Positions 10,641 to 22,324 of a DNA stretch of 64,000 bases are shown here, piece after piece. The stretch is from Neoarius graeffei (lineage: Eukaryota; Chordata; Actinopteri; Siluriformes; Ariidae): positions 2,780,501 to 2,844,500 of the forward strand of contig NC_083586.1 in the NCBI RefSeq assembly GCF_027579695.1, read 5' to 3'. The notes under the pieces were generated by a model. The model was not told the DNA's origin, made no database searches, and was given only the letters and a program-made list of their open reading frames with translations. The position numbers and the translations under genes are program-made. Each line of letters starts with the position of its first letter. The first letter of the stretch is position 1.

Positions 10641-13632
10641 GTTGTCGGAGATTTTAATATTCACTTTGATAACCCAGAAGACCCTTTGAAAACAGTGTTT
10701 GTGTCCATTTTAGATTCAGTAGGGATTAATCAGAATGTCATAGGACCAACCCATAATGGTGGTCAGACCCTCGATCTAATACTTACATTTGGGTTAAATG
10801 TAGAAAATATAGTCAGACTTCCACAGTCTGAAGTTATCTCAGATCATTATCTCATCTCATTCAAAATATGTCTGAGTCATAATATATGCACCTCACCACG
10901 CTACTGTATTAAATGTACATTCATGTCAACTACTGCACAGAGTTTTATAAATGATCTCCCACAGTTATCAACTTTGATTGGGTCACTGTCAGCCCCTGCA
11001 GAACTTCATCAGGCAACTGAATGCTTAGAGTCAATGTTCTGCCATACCTTAGATAATGTAGCTCCTCTTAAAAGGAAAATGTTCAGAGACAAAAAATTAG
11101 CACCCTGGTATAATGAAGACACTCGCACTTTAAAACAGACCACTCAAAAAATTGGAACGTAAATGGCATCAAACAAAATTGGTAGCATTCAAATTAGCAT
11201 GGAAGGAGAGCTTCCTGAAATATAGAAAAGCTCTTAGTGCTGCTAGATCAACTTCTCTCCCCTCCCTAATAGAAGATAACAAAAATAATCCTAGATTCCT
11301 ATTTAATACTGGAGCAAAATTAACCAGGTATAAGTCCACTATAGACACATGCACACCTGTAGTATGTAGTAGTAGCAACGACTTCATGAATTTCTTTAAT
11401 GACAAAATTGAGAATATCCCACAAAAGACTCAAACTACTAATTTAAGGTCAGACAATGTAAGTGACCCTGTAGTTAACAATATAACTATCATATCAGCAA
11501 TTAGAATCTTTTACTCCCCTGAGAGAAACTGAATTACTTTCATTAATCTCCGCATCAAAAGCCTTGACTTGTGTACTAGATCCCTTACCTACATGTCTAT
11601 TCAAACAGATAATACCTGAAGTAATTGAACCGCTTCTAAAAATAATAAATTCTTCTCTTAGGATTGGCTATGTACCCAAATCCTTTAAACTAGCAGTTAC
11701 CAAACCCCTAATTAAAAAACCTGACCTTGATCACTGTCAGCTGTCCAATATCAAACCTCCCCTTTATTTCCAAGATCCTTGAAAATGCTGTGGCACAGCA
11801 GTTATGCTCATATTTACATAGGAATAACATCCATGAAATGTATCAGTCAGGATTTAGACCTCATCATAGCACAGAGACAGCACTGGTTAAAGTAGTAAAT
11901 GACCTACTGTTGGTGTCTGATCAGGGCTGTGTCTCACTGCTTGTGTTGCTTGACCTTCGTACAGCATTTGATACCACTGATCATTCCATTCTTCTGGATA
12001 GACTAGAAAATGTTGTGGGAGTTAAGGGAACAGCCCTCTCCTGGCTCAGCTCTTATTTAACTGATCGCTATCAGTATGTTGATGTAAATGGTGCTTTTTC
12101 TAGACATACTGAGGTCAAGTTTGGTGTTCCACAAGGTTCTGTCTTGGGTCCACTGCTTTTTTCTTTATATGTGTTACCTCTGGGTGATATTATTCATAAA
12201 CATTGTATTAGTTTCCACTGTTATGCTGATGACACACAGTTGTGTGGTTCTGCAAAACCTGATGAAAGACACCAGCTTAATAGAATTGAGGAATGTGTGA
12301 AGGACATTAGACACTGGATGCTTATTAACTTCCTTCTGCTTAACTCTGACAAGACTGAAGCACTTGTACTCAGACCACCTGCAGCTAGAAGTAAGCTTTC
12401 TGATTACACAGTGACTCTGGATGGCCTTTCTGTTTCTTCACATGCAGCAGTAAAAGACCTCGGAGTGATTATTGACCCCAGTCTTTCATTTGAAACTCAC
12501 ATTGATAACATCACCCAGATAGCTTTCTTTCATCTCAGAAATATTGCTAAGATAAGAAATTTAATGTCACTACATGATGCAGAAAAAAAAGTAGTTCATG
12601 CTTTCGTTACCTCCAGGTTGGATTATTGTAATGCCTTACTGTCTGAATGTTCCAATAAGTGCATAAACAAGCTCCAGTTAGTTCAAAATGCAGCAGCAAG
12701 AGTCCTTACTAGAACTAGATCATATGACCACATCAACCCTGTCTTATCCACACTGCATTGGCTCCCAATCAAATTTTGTATCGATTATAAAATACTACTA
12801 TTGACCTTTAAAGCACTGAATAGTCTCACACCACAGTACCTGATACCCCTTTTTTCCACCAAATCAGTTCCAGGGCTGGTTCAGGGCCAGTGCTGGTGTT
12901 GGTTCACAACTTGTTCAACTTGCGAGCCAGCTGAGAACCAGTTTGCTTTTCCATAGCTCGGGGTGCTAAGGGGAGCCACGTCGTTACATCGCTGTATAAG
13001 TCAGTTATGTCGCTGTATACGTCAGTTATGTCGCTGTATACGTCAGTTACATCGCTGCATTTGCATAAACCTTGGCGCGAACATCGAAGCAACAACAACA
13101 TGGAGAAGAAGAAGCAGCAACTACAACAACAATAATGGATGACTTCACATTTGTACAGTTGCTGCTTCTCGTCGCTTAAAAATGGCGACCTTTCGAGGTC
13201 TTGCTATTGTTGTTGGTCTTAACAACTCCGCCCCCCCACTGACATAAGCGGTTCTTTCCTCTTGCCCAGCAAAGACTTGGTGCTAGCCTGGAACTGGTTT
13301 TTCTGGCCCCAGAGCCAGTTCTTTGTCAGTGGAAACAGAAAACCTGGGTCCAAACTAAGCACTGGCCCCGAACCAGCCCTGGAACTGCTTTGGTGGAAAA
13401 GGGGCATGAGTGAACTTCTGGTCCTCTATGACCCACCATGCCTACTGAGATCAAAGGGTGCAGGCAATCTGCTGGTACCTCGTATAGTGAAGGTTACATC
13501 AGGGGGCAGAGCCTTTTCTTACAAAGCCCCACAGTTATGGAACAGCCTTCCAAGTAATGTTCTGGAATCAGACACAGTCTCAGCATTTAAATCTAGGCTG
13601 AAAACATATCTGTTTAGTCAAGCCTTTTGTTA
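10641..13632 (+). pseudogene. LINE B ORF2: endonuclease C-terminal half and RT, broken
   Basis: Endonuclease remnant: VVGDFNIHFDN, GPTHNGGQTLDLIL and EVISDHYLISF. RT remnant: [71 protein letters not shown] and HCYADDTQL. Frameshifts lie near 11150, 11530, 11570 and 11760. After the MITE the C-terminus resumes at about 13409 (SELLVLYDPPCLLRSKGAG) and ends with TYLFSQAFC and TAA at 13631-13633. The 5' third of the ORF is missing. Not functional. Confidence 0.85.
12844..13406. mobile_element. MITE with TIR TACCCCTTTT, copy 1
   Basis: The ends are inverted: CCACCAAATCAGTTCCAGGG against its complement ending near 13396. The insertion has a 3-bp duplication TGA (12841-12843 and 13407-13409), which would fit PIF/Harbinger-type insertion. 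Comparison with the 46932-47453 copy defines the ends. It contains a short tandem repeat at about 12988-13055, with unit near GTCGCTGTATACGTCAGTTA, that is mostly absent from the other copy. No coding capacity. Confidence 0.75.
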
Positions 13633-14659
13633 ATTGTGTTTATGTGGTAAAGGTGTAGATCTGGAGGGTCCTCAGGCATAGACTCTTTGGTAAACTGGGA
13701 TGTATGGATGCTGTCAGTCCCCCACTCACTTGCTTACTTGAGTCTGTTGACAATGTAGTGGCTGCCTGTTTTATGTCCCGGGGCTCCCTCATGCCTGTGT
13801 TACCTTCTGGCTCTCCTATTTTAGTTATGTTGTCATAGTTAGTTTTTGCCAGAGTCCCTGCTTGTACTCAGTGCAATATGTATACTGTTCCTACTTATTC
13901 AGGTGATATTGGGCATACCTAACAACCTGCATTTTCTCTTGCTTTCCCCACGATCTTTCCCTTTGAGTGACATGTTGGTCCTGGGATCGAGATGCCAAAC
14001 TCTTCTGCTCCTCGGACCTGCCTGATCTATCCTGGTGCCCTGTGTCTGGTTGGAGTCTCATTGCATCGCTTCTGTGGAGGATGGCCCCATGTAGACAGTT
14101 GAAAGTCACACTTGGAGGATGCTCTGGACACTTACAGTAATGCTTTTATGGCTGAGGACTACAGTTGACTTGCTATCTTTAGGACTGCAGTTGTCATGAA
14201 CAGTTTTGCACTCAAGTTTCCATCAATGAAGAGTTTATAACATCAACAAAACTGACTTCATGTTAAAACTGTTCATGTTATAGTCATGTTGTCTGTTGTT
14301 GCCCAAATAAGGATGGGTTCCCTTTTGAGTCTGGTTCCTCTCGAGGTTTCTTCCTCATGTCATCTGAGGGAGTTTTTCCTTGCCACTGTCACCACAGGCT
14401 TGCTCAGTAGGGATAGATTAGGGATAAAATTAGCTCATGTTTTAGCTCGTTAAATTCTGTGAAGCTGCTTTGCGACAATGTTCATTGTTAAAAGCGCTAT
14501 ACAAATAAACTTGACTTGACTTGACCTGAAAGTCCCTGGATTTGACTGTGCAAAAATCCCAACGCCATTCTGTTAACATATATAGATGTAAATATCAAGA
14601 AATAAAAGCTGAAATTATGACCTATCACATAAAGAAGGCAAGCCAAGAAGCCTTTTTTT

Positions 14660-15057
14660 TGTCACATGTAATTCTAAAGCACATAGTGGAATTTAAACTC
14701 TGCGTTTAATGCATCTGGAGCAGTGAACACACACCCGCACACACAAGTGAGCAATGAGCACACACACATAACCAGAGCAGTGGGCAGCTATGCTACAGCA
14801 CCCAGGGAGCAGTTGTGGGTTAGGTGCCCTTGCTCAAGGACACTTCAGCCTAACCTCAGGCCATGGCTACCCCATAATAACCTAACCGCATGTCTTTGAA
14901 CTGTGGGGGAAACCAGAGCACCCAGAGGAAACCCACACAGGCACGGGGAGAACATGCAAACTCCACACCGAAAGGCCCCCCTCGGCCAATGGGCTCAAAC
15001 CCAGAACCTTCTTGCTGCGACGTGATGGTGCTAACCACTACACCACCATGCCACACA
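14660..15057 (-). mobile_element. Diverged tRNA-headed SINE
   Basis: On the minus strand the head has TGGTGTAGTGGTTAGCACCA (A box) and a B-box-like GGGTTTGAGCCC. These are followed by the shared body GAGTTTGCATGTTCTCCCCG and CTGGTTTCCCCCACAGTTC. The distal part (14660-14870) carries TTGCTCAAGGACACTTCAG, known from other fish SINEs. Confidence 0.7.
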
Positions 15058-15206
15058 TTTTTGACCTCAAACGCAAATGTTTTCAGTGTATGGCAAAAAA
15101 ACAACAGAATTGTCCTTGCTGTTCCAGTACTTTCGGGCTTGCAGCTGGAAATACTGTCAGAGGTGTTGCTATTAAAACTGAATCACTACATTCTGAGCAG
15201 TTTTCA

Positions 15207-15400
15207 GAGTGGTGTGGAGGTGTAGTAGTTCACACTGTTTCCACACAGCAAAATGGTTCTTGGTTCGAACTTCATGGCTAACGGGGGCCTTTCTGTGTGG
15301 AGTTTACATGTTATCTGTGTGGAATTCCTCTGGGTGCTCCAGTTTCCTTCCACAGTTCAAAGACATGCAGACGAGGTAAAAATAACCAGCCACTGGGGTT
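15207..15400 (+). mobile_element. Diverged SINE copy, sense
   Basis: TGGTTCTTGGTTCGAACTTC (B-box region), then GGCCTTTCTGTGTGGAGTTT, and CTGGGTGCTCCAGTTTCCTT, then AAAGACATGCAGA follow the SINE consensus inferred from the younger copies at 28 and 50 kb. It is heavily mutated, and 3' homology fades after about 15400. Confidence 0.6.
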
Positions 15401-16102
15401 GCATAAGCCAGTGCATATTTTGTGCTAGTCCCAAGCCTGAGTACATTGTATCTGGTGTTTGGGGGTGGGAAGCTATGCTGAATCAAATATGTAGCTCATA
15501 AATTGATCTGCTGTGGTGAGTCCTAATGGGAGCAGCTGAAAGAAGCAGACTCTACCTAATCTGTTTAAAAATCTGTCTAATTGATCTGTTTAAAGGAAAT
15601 GATTAAAGGGTCAGTTCACTCTTCCCAAAATCCAGCTTCATTTAGTTGGACAAACATGAATTTCTTTCATGTTGGCTCTAAAAAATTAAAAAACATGCTT
15701 GCCAACAATCCTGTTTGATACGTTTAGAGTGATCACAAACCCTCTTTTTCATGTAGCTTCATTATTGCTAAGCATTATTGCAGTGTTAAAACACCTACTT
15801 TCATTTCATTCCTATTTTCATTGATGTAGTCGAGAACACAATGTAAGTAGCAGCTAAACAGTAAACAGCTTGTGTCCTATCTAGTGATTATGGGATATCT
15901 GTGACTGGACCTGAAAAACTAAAACAAATTAAAAACTCAACTAAAATTAGTCAATTCCTCAAAATAAAGCTAAACCTACCTATGAACTTGTAAAATGAAT
16001 GAAGAACTAAACTGAAATAAAAAACAAAACAAAACTGGACAACTAAAAAAACTGATGAAAATTTCAAAACTATAAAAATTCTGGTGAGGACGCTGTGTAA
16101 AA
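15401..16102. other. No recognised feature
   Basis: AT-rich sequence. The start may include the decayed tail of the preceding SINE. Short open frames here have no domain-like content. Confidence 0.5.
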
Positions 16103-16448
16103 TCTCATCTCATCTCATTATCTCTAGCCGCTTTATCCTGTTCTACAGGGTCGCAGGCAAGCTGGAGCCTATCCCAGCTGACTACGGGCGAAAGACGGGA
16201 TACACCCTGGACAAGTCGCCAGGTCATCACAGGGCTGACACAGACAACCATTCACACTCACACCTATGGTCAATTTAGAGTCACCAGTTAACCTAACCTG
16301 CATGTCTTTGGACTGTGGGGGAAACCCATGCAGACATGGGGAGAACATGCAAACTCCGCACAGAAAGGCTCTCGCTGGACACGGGGATCGAACCCAGGAC
16401 CTTCTTGCTGTGAGGTGACAGCGCTAACCACTACACCACCGTGCTGCC
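16103..16448 (-). mobile_element. tRNA-headed SINE
   Basis: Full-length type: tail TCTCATCTCATCTCATTATC, body and tRNA-like head in reverse orientation. Flanks CGCTGTGTAAAA and GCTGTGTGAAAT are an imperfect target duplication. Confidence 0.85.
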
Positions 16449-16484
16449 GCTGTGTGAAATATAAATAAAAATATAATGTGTTGG

Positions 16485-16850
16485 TTTGCAAATCATGGAA
16501 ACCCTATCTTTCATTGAAAACAGTCCAAAGAAAACATATCAAATTTTGAAACTGAGAAATTTTATTGTTGTTTGAAAAAGATATGCTAATTTTGAATTTG
16601 ATGCCAGGAACACATTTCAAAAAGTTGGGACAGGGGCATGTTTACCACTGTGCTGCATCACCTCTTGTTTTACCAAAATTCTGTAAATATTTGGGAGCTG
16701 AGGAGACCAAGTGCTGTAGTTTTGAAAGAGAAATGTTGTCCCATTCTTGCCTGATTATAGGATTTCAGTTGCTCAAGCATTTAGAGTCTCCTTTATCATA
16801 TTTTGCATCTCCTGGGGGAGAAAAGCGCGTGAAGAACGTGTTCAGTTGGC
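16485..16850. repeat. Interspersed repeat fragment, class uncertain
   Basis: CATTTCAAAAAGTTGGGACA and TGTTTACCACTGTGCTGCAT match a motif that I associate with a common fish DNA-transposon-like repeat. I see no terminal repeats or coding sequence here, so the class is uncertain. Confidence 0.4.
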
Positions 16851-16918
16851 CGAGGGTCTCATGCGCAGCTGAAACGATAAAAACCGGGGATCCCAATTAA
16901 CTGCAAACCATTTCAGAT

Positions 16919-17271
16919 TCTCATCTCATTATCTCTAGCCACTTTATCCTGTTCTACAGGGTCACAGGCAAGCTGGAGCCTATCCCAGCTGACTACGGGC
17001 GAAAGGCGGGGTACACCCTGGACAAGTCACCAGGTCATCACAGGGCTGACATGTAGACACAGACAACCATTCACACTCACGGTCAATTTAGAGTCACCAG
17101 TTAACCTAACCTGCATGTCTTTGGACTGTGGGGGAAACTGGAGCACACCCACACGGACACAGGGAGAACATGCAAACTCCGCACAGAAAGGCCCTCGCCG
17201 GCCACGGGGCTCGAACCCGGACCTTCTTGCTGTGAGGCGACAGCGCTAACCACTACACCACTGTCCCGCCC
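16919..17271 (-). mobile_element. tRNA-headed SINE
   Basis: Same family and orientation as 16103-16448. The tRNA-like head includes the complement of TAGTGGTTAGCGCTGTCGCC. TTTCAGA flanks both ends as a short target duplication. Confidence 0.85.
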
Positions 17272-17683
17272 CGTTTCAGAGTTATACAGTTAAAGAGTTT
17301 TTGAATTGTTGATTTTGTTCTCTCAGTGACTAAAGGTTATGGGATTCCTGTATCAGGCATGAGAGAGCTCAGAGTGAAAAATCTGAAGTAATACTCTTGT
17401 CTTGAATTTTAATCTAATAACAATGAAAGGGAAGTCTTCAATCAGATTTTGAGCTGAAAAATCTCATGCCTGAGTACTGCATTGTTGAAAATGTGCTTAT
17501 CCATGGAAATTCATTCCCCCATGCAACCTGTTATTTGCATTCATATTTCTGCTCTTTGGTATTGGGTTTAGTGGCCGTCATACAGGGAGAATGCATCAAA
17601 ATGTGGCCAAGGCCCCTGTGGGCCCTTGACTCAAATGTGCTTCTACATTGAAATCTTGGGAAGACTAGCCATAATTATCAGTC
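17272..17683. other. No recognised feature
   Basis: Possibly unique sequence; no supported gene, repeat or RNA. Confidence 0.4.
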
Positions 17684-18076
17684 CAGGGATGAGAATTTTC
17701 CGCCAATCGGCGGATTTCCGACTTTTTCAGACCAAAATGATCATTTTTGAGATCAATGTAAATCCGTTGAGAAATTTTCGGGGGTGGTGTATGGTTAACA
17801 ATCTGTGGTCACCTTAAAACGTCTTGATTCTTGGTGGGCTCCGGGTTAACACACTCAAGTCTTTTGACATGTCGTAACATTCACTTTTGCGACAATGTTC
17901 AACTTACTTGCGGTCGAATTTTCGGGAAATCCCATCGCGTGCAGTGTATAAACACAAGTATGCATGTTCTCCACGTGTGGCTTGCAATCGCCATTCACCA
18001 ACCGTACACACTGACGATACGCATTTGCAACATCAGAAAGAGACGTATTCAGTCGGGATATTTTAGCATATCGACA

Positions 18077-18347
18077 ATGGCAAAAGTCCTAGATAAGAAA
18101 GAAGAGGATCGAGCGAGGGAGATCGATAAAGGTGCAGGAATAAAGAACCGTTTTCGATGGGCTTGGTTAGAAAGAACACTGAATGTCGAGATCGACAAGC
18201 AGACTGTCACAACGAAGCTTGGTGATCACATACGGAAAATAGATGTCTCAGGAAAAGTACTTTGCTCATTGTGTTCTGACATGATAAACTATGCTAGTAG
18301 AGGGGCAAGGACTATTGAACTTCACATATACACCAAAAAACACAAAG
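18077..18347 (+). pseudogene. First exon of hAT-type gene with BED-like zinc finger
   Basis: Starts MAKVLDKKEEDRAREIDKG. It contains a basic, Trp-rich helix (NRFRWAWLE) and a zinc-finger-like module: VLCSLCSDM (C-x2-C) and LHIYTKKHKG (H-x5-H). The open frame meets a good donor, AAAG|GTAAGT, after phase 1. This arrangement of an N-terminal finger on its own exon is common in vertebrate hAT transposases. The host element is degraded and the core domain is not visible, so it is treated as a pseudogene remnant. The upstream in-frame Met at 17831 is a less likely start because the segment between has no domain features. Confidence 0.55.
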
Positions 18348-18432
18348 GTAAGTCAAAAATTATTTTGCCTGTTCAATGATTCATTATATTATTTATAATG
18401 TATATCGCACGAATCAATGCCATTATATATAT

Positions 18433-19863
18433 GTGGCAGATCACAGAATCCAGGGACACATGTCTGCCCAGGGGCATTTTGAGTTATTGACAGATTCAGA
18501 AAGTACAGTTTCTAAGCTTTCCAATGATGCCTTCCATGTGGAGATCTGACAATATTTGAAGAATGTGTGGCCTTTTGAAAGTGTATACTTCTTAAAACAG
18601 AAAAGGGAGAAAATCGCCCTCAAAGTTTTCCATCTCAGCTACTCTGGGTGTAGGGCGGGCAAATAATGGTGCTCTTTTGCATGACATTAAGGAAAGCCCT
18701 ACCCCCTACGAGCTAGCACGATACTACTTGCATGTAAACAAAGATCACCACATCAATTTTCCTTCCATGCAAAGTATGCCCAACACAATTATGAAGTACA
18801 AAAATAAGTCCTAAAGTATACTTTAACATTTTGTGGTTGAAAAATTACTCACACCGTAAGAAAGAAAGATAGCACGATGATGACACAACTAACACAACAC
18901 TAGTTTCATGTAAAGCCTCGGTCACAACCAGCCGTATGTGCTCCTACGGCCGGTCTACATGCAAAAAACGCAAGAAACACATGGAGAGCGCGCATGAAAC
19001 GCACGAGAGCGCGCGTGTGATGTGCTGATTTTCGAGCTGCAGACCGGCCGCAGAGGTTCTTTGTCATGTCAAACAAACTCTACGGGTGCTTACGTTTTTT
19101 TCAGGTTGCAAGACAAACTTACGGCCAACGCGCGTCTTTCTCCATGAACAAAAAAAAAAACCGCAGCGATTTGGGAAACGCCAAAAATCACACTACCAAA
19201 AAATCGTACGTCCGGTTGTGACCTAGGCTTAACCAAACCACAACACTCTCTGTTACATGCAAAAATAACCACACAGCCTTAGATTAATAAACTTACCCCA
19301 TCAGAAAGAGAAACGGCGCCTTGCACACACCAATGCCTCTGATGGAATGTAATCCTAGAACGGTCCGTGTATCATCCGATCATTCAAGTATTCCATTCAA
19401 TCTTGAAAACGAGGTTGCGGGGTTTTTTTGCTAGAAATGGTTATCTCCGATGTAAATACCGTGCGTCTGTTTGCTTCGCGGGGCTCCTCTGCGCTCTGTT
19501 TAGTAACTCATTCCATAGTGAAATTACATGCCTGTATGCAGTTAAGTAGCCATGCCCTCAGCTCGGATCATACAGCTGATTAGCGAAAAAAAAAAAAAGA
19601 CTTAAATCATCATGTGAATGGCCCATATGGTAATTTACCCACACCCCCCAGCAGGCTACAGTCCTGACAAAAATGAGACAATTTGCAACAAAAAATGTAT
19701 GCTTTTCCAACAAAACAATCTATTATCTGAAATACTGATTGCATTCTTCAAGATCTCAACTTGCACATGATGGAAAAAAACAAAATTTCGAAAAAAAATG
19801 CTTTTTTTGCGATTATCTCGGATTCGTTTTAGCCGACATGTGTCCCTGGATCCGGTGAGGGGT

Positions 19864-19866
<3 letters not shown>
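18433..19866. mobile_element. Non-autonomous TIR element nested in the hAT
   Basis: Inverted ends: GTGGCAGATCACAGAATCC with AGGGACACATGTC at the left; the complement near 19834-19866 reads GTGACCCCTCACCGGATCC with AGGGACACATGTC. It is flanked by TA-rich sequence (ATATAT on both sides). No transposase. It holds a smaller MITE at 18914-19229. Confidence 0.6.
18914..19229. mobile_element. MITE with TIR AGCCTNGGTCACAACC
   Basis: The left end AGCCTCGGTCACAACC pairs with the complement of GGTTGTGACCTAGGCT at the right. A TAA duplication on both sides (18911-18913, 19230-19232) fits PIF/Harbinger-type insertion. CpG-rich interior, non-coding. Confidence 0.65.

Positions 19867-19945
<79 letters not shown>
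19867..19945. repeat. (AT)n microsatellite
   Basis: About 79 bp of uninterrupted AT dinucleotides, immediately outside the nested TIR element, possibly expanded from its TA-rich target. Confidence 0.95.
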
Positions 19946-19949
<4 letters not shown>

Positions 19950-20559
19950 CAATATCAAATACAAGTGTGTATCTTTTATAAATGGGGTTAGCTTATCTAA
20001 TGTAGCATGTTGGGGAGAGTATCATATGTATATTTCTGATAAAATTTTAAGTATGATACCGTGTATAACTCTCCTACTTATTGCTCATTTCATAGGGGGA
20101 TGGGGGAAAAATTGCTGGCATGTGCCGCGCAGGAGCATCTGCCCAAATTTTTTAGGCCTAGATGAGCTTATAGTTTTTGATTTAAAAAAAAAATTCCAAT
20201 ATGTAATGCCAATTGTACATGCCTGTTCTTTAATTCAAAATCACCATCTTGATCTTCAAATTGGCCATATGGTATATGTATTACATTACACAATATCCTG
20301 TCCAGATAAAACTTAGTTAGTACACACAACAGTTGAAAGGGAAGTGATAAGTAATGTTGAATGTTGCCTGCTTAATATGCAAGCCCTCCTGCTACCATGA
20401 TAACATCAGAAGAAAGCTTAAGAGAATTATATGATAGAACTTTTTCCTGGTTTGCACTTCATTTTAAAGGATTAGAGTATATCAACAAAGAACATAAATT
20501 TCATATGAGACTGATGATATCATTTTAGACAAACTGAAACTTCTGAAGACAAACTACCA

Positions 20560-20695
20560 GTTACCAGCATCACTTCAGACTAGTGATAGTAGCAGTGCAT
20601 CCCATATACATCAACCGCTGGTGAAAAGTACAGATGGCCACACTTCCACTGTAAAGCCTCTGATATCAGTAGCTGATCGTGTGAATAATGCTCAG
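20560..20695 (+). pseudogene. Second exon-like segment of hAT gene
   Basis: An open stretch encodes SSASHIHQPLVKSTDG and then KPLISVADRVNNAQ, followed by donor CAG|GTATTT. The VADRVNNA motif resembles the linker before the core domain in BED-hAT proteins. The 5' limit is uncertain, and no downstream exons were found before the right end of the element. Confidence 0.4.
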
Positions 20696-21674
20696 GTATT
20701 TTATTGACATATTGTAATATAATGCTTATGAATGTTTGATATAAACTTAAATTTTGTATATAAACTGGACAGAAACATGGAAAAGTATTGTAACCTTATC
20801 ACTATTATGAAAAGAACTTCAGAGAAAGCAGCCCAGTCTCCATTTGGTAAGGTATTTTATATATTTAAAAAATTAATTTTCATTCATTTACATTGATATC
20901 CACATGTTAACAAAGACATGAATAGCAAAAATGCAGAAATATAATACTGTAGAGCTCGTTTATATTAAAAGGTGCATTGATTTTTTTGAAATCATCAAAT
21001 GTGAATCGATTAAAAACAAGTCTCTTGTACCATACGTATTAATCATTTTCACCTGGTAGTCCACCAAGAGGGGGAATTTATTTCCAAATAAATTGCAACT
21101 TTTTGCTGATAAAATTAATGGTTTTGGGGTAAAAAAACAAACAAAAATCATTCGCTCCCAGGGGCTTCGCCCCCTGGGCCCCGCTGGGTGCCTGCGGCCC
21201 CCAAACCCCTGGTTTTTTCAGACTTTTTAAATATTTTTCATTCTCATCCCTGTATTATTACAGGGATGATTATCGTTACCATATAACTACAGCTACAACC
21301 GGAAAGTGCTGATTCTGTAAACATTTGTAATTATTGTTCCATCCACTATTGGATAAAATTAAAATAAAATCTTACAACATTGTTTGAAAGTCTAGCACGA
21401 GATTTTTTTTTTAATTTTACAAATAACATTTCAGATATTGTTTTAACAATAATAAGCATCAATCTATAAATGATAGCGTGCAGATAGCTCTGTAACTAGA
21501 TGTTTGTGGAGTTGTTGAGACATGGAGGGGCAGGAATACCATCTAGCCCACAGTTCAGGTCAGACCCCTTTGAGAGTAAATGGTTTGGCTTTTGCAACAT
21601 TCTGTTCCCAAAAGATGATGTCTGAGGAAAAAGTCTTTACACAAAGGTTTTCTTGCTTTTGCAGGGTTATTTAT

Positions 21675-21986
21675 TTATTTAATAACTTCTTCTGCGTTGG
21701 GACTTTTCAGGAAAAGGAAGGTATATTCCAACATGTAGCGAATGCTAATGCTAGGCCACAAATCTGCACTGTCACGCCAGTCGTTTTGAGGAATTTTGTA
21801 TGGATCAGAACTGCTAATAAACTTCTGTGTATATCTATCCTTTGCTTCTTTCTGAATAAGATTATCCAAGAAATCCGGTAGTACATCTTTTTTAGCTGTA
21901 GTTTTCTTCGGACAATAGATGCCAGACATCTTTGCTTGTCTTGTTCTTCTGTGATGAAAAGCACAAATGCGCCTGAAGCAAGCCAA
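21675..21986 (-). pseudogene. Fragment of transposon-derived gene, downstream of THAP exon
   Basis: An open stretch of about 100 aa includes DNLIQKEAKDRYTQKF, DPYKIPQNDW and DSADLWPSISI. The D-P-Y...W...W-P spacing resembles a segment found in fish THAP- and YqaJ-type multi-domain repeat genes (my recollection, unverified). It is about 130 bp downstream of the THAP-like exon on the same strand. No catalytic motif was seen. Confidence 0.35.
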
Positions 21987-22114
21987 TCTGAATCACTGTT
22001 GGCAATCACAGGGGAGGTGAGGATGCTGGGTAATACATCTTGTTTTTTGTAATATACTCTCTCAAATCATTTTTTGTGCTTAAAGAAACTGACCATAGGT
22101 GTGCCCGAACAGGC

Positions 22115-22324
22115 CTAACTCGATAAAATATTTCCGCCCGAACATCTTGGTTGGGCAAATCGGGCATTTGGGCAATGCCTTGTGTTGAGGCTTGAGTCTT
22201 CCTGTTTGACTGCAGCTCGCCATTTTTCTTGTCTTTCTGAGTTCGCCAGGAAACAGTGAAAAGTTAAACCAGGCTTATCTCCACATCTGTTATTACATCC
22301 AAAAGCACTACAGCTCTCTGGCAT
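22115..22324 (-). pseudogene. THAP-type zinc-finger exon, incomplete
   Basis: Starts MPESCSAFGCNNRCGDKPG, the standard THAP beginning (C-x4-C), followed by LTFHCFLANSERQEKWRAAV, with the conserved F-H and W of the domain. The second half of the zinc site (C-x2-H) that should follow within about 40 residues is not present in this frame; the tail NARFAQPRCSGGNILSS is not THAP-like. This suggests a frameshift, a missed splice site or a decayed copy. THAP domains bind DNA and occur in P-element/Kolobok-like transposases and in host regulators. Confidence 0.55.

Larger units (their letters stand above)
10641..14525 (+). mobile_element. L2-clade LINE, family B, copy 1 (5' truncated)
   Basis: Begins inside the endonuclease domain directly after the LINE A tail and ends with AAAGCGCTATACAAATAAAC plus (TTGAC)n. 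It has a 3' UTR of about 890 bp. It is clearly distinct from family A in protein and tail sequence. It is interrupted at 12844-13406 by a MITE. A minus-strand copy of the same family spans 46480-56155. Confidence 0.85.
17684..21252 (+). mobile_element. Decayed hAT-like DNA transposon
   Basis: Terminal inverted repeats are CAGGGATGAGAAT at the left and its complement ATTCTCATCCCTG at the right, which is the Ac-like hAT consensus. It encodes a BED-like zinc-finger exon (18077-18347) and a second exon-like stretch ending at 20695. The 8-bp flanks (TATCAGTC and TATTATTA) match only partly, so the target duplication is decayed. The transposase catalytic region and dimerisation domain were not found. 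Two further elements are nested inside. Confidence 0.65.

Noticed and set aside
18077..18347. BED-like exon as a domesticated host gene
   Set aside because: It sits within hAT terminal repeats and the rest of the gene is decayed; without transcript evidence, domestication cannot be claimed.
19798..20316. 172-aa open frame with (IY)n run
   Set aside because: Created by the (AT)n microsatellite; no domain on either side.
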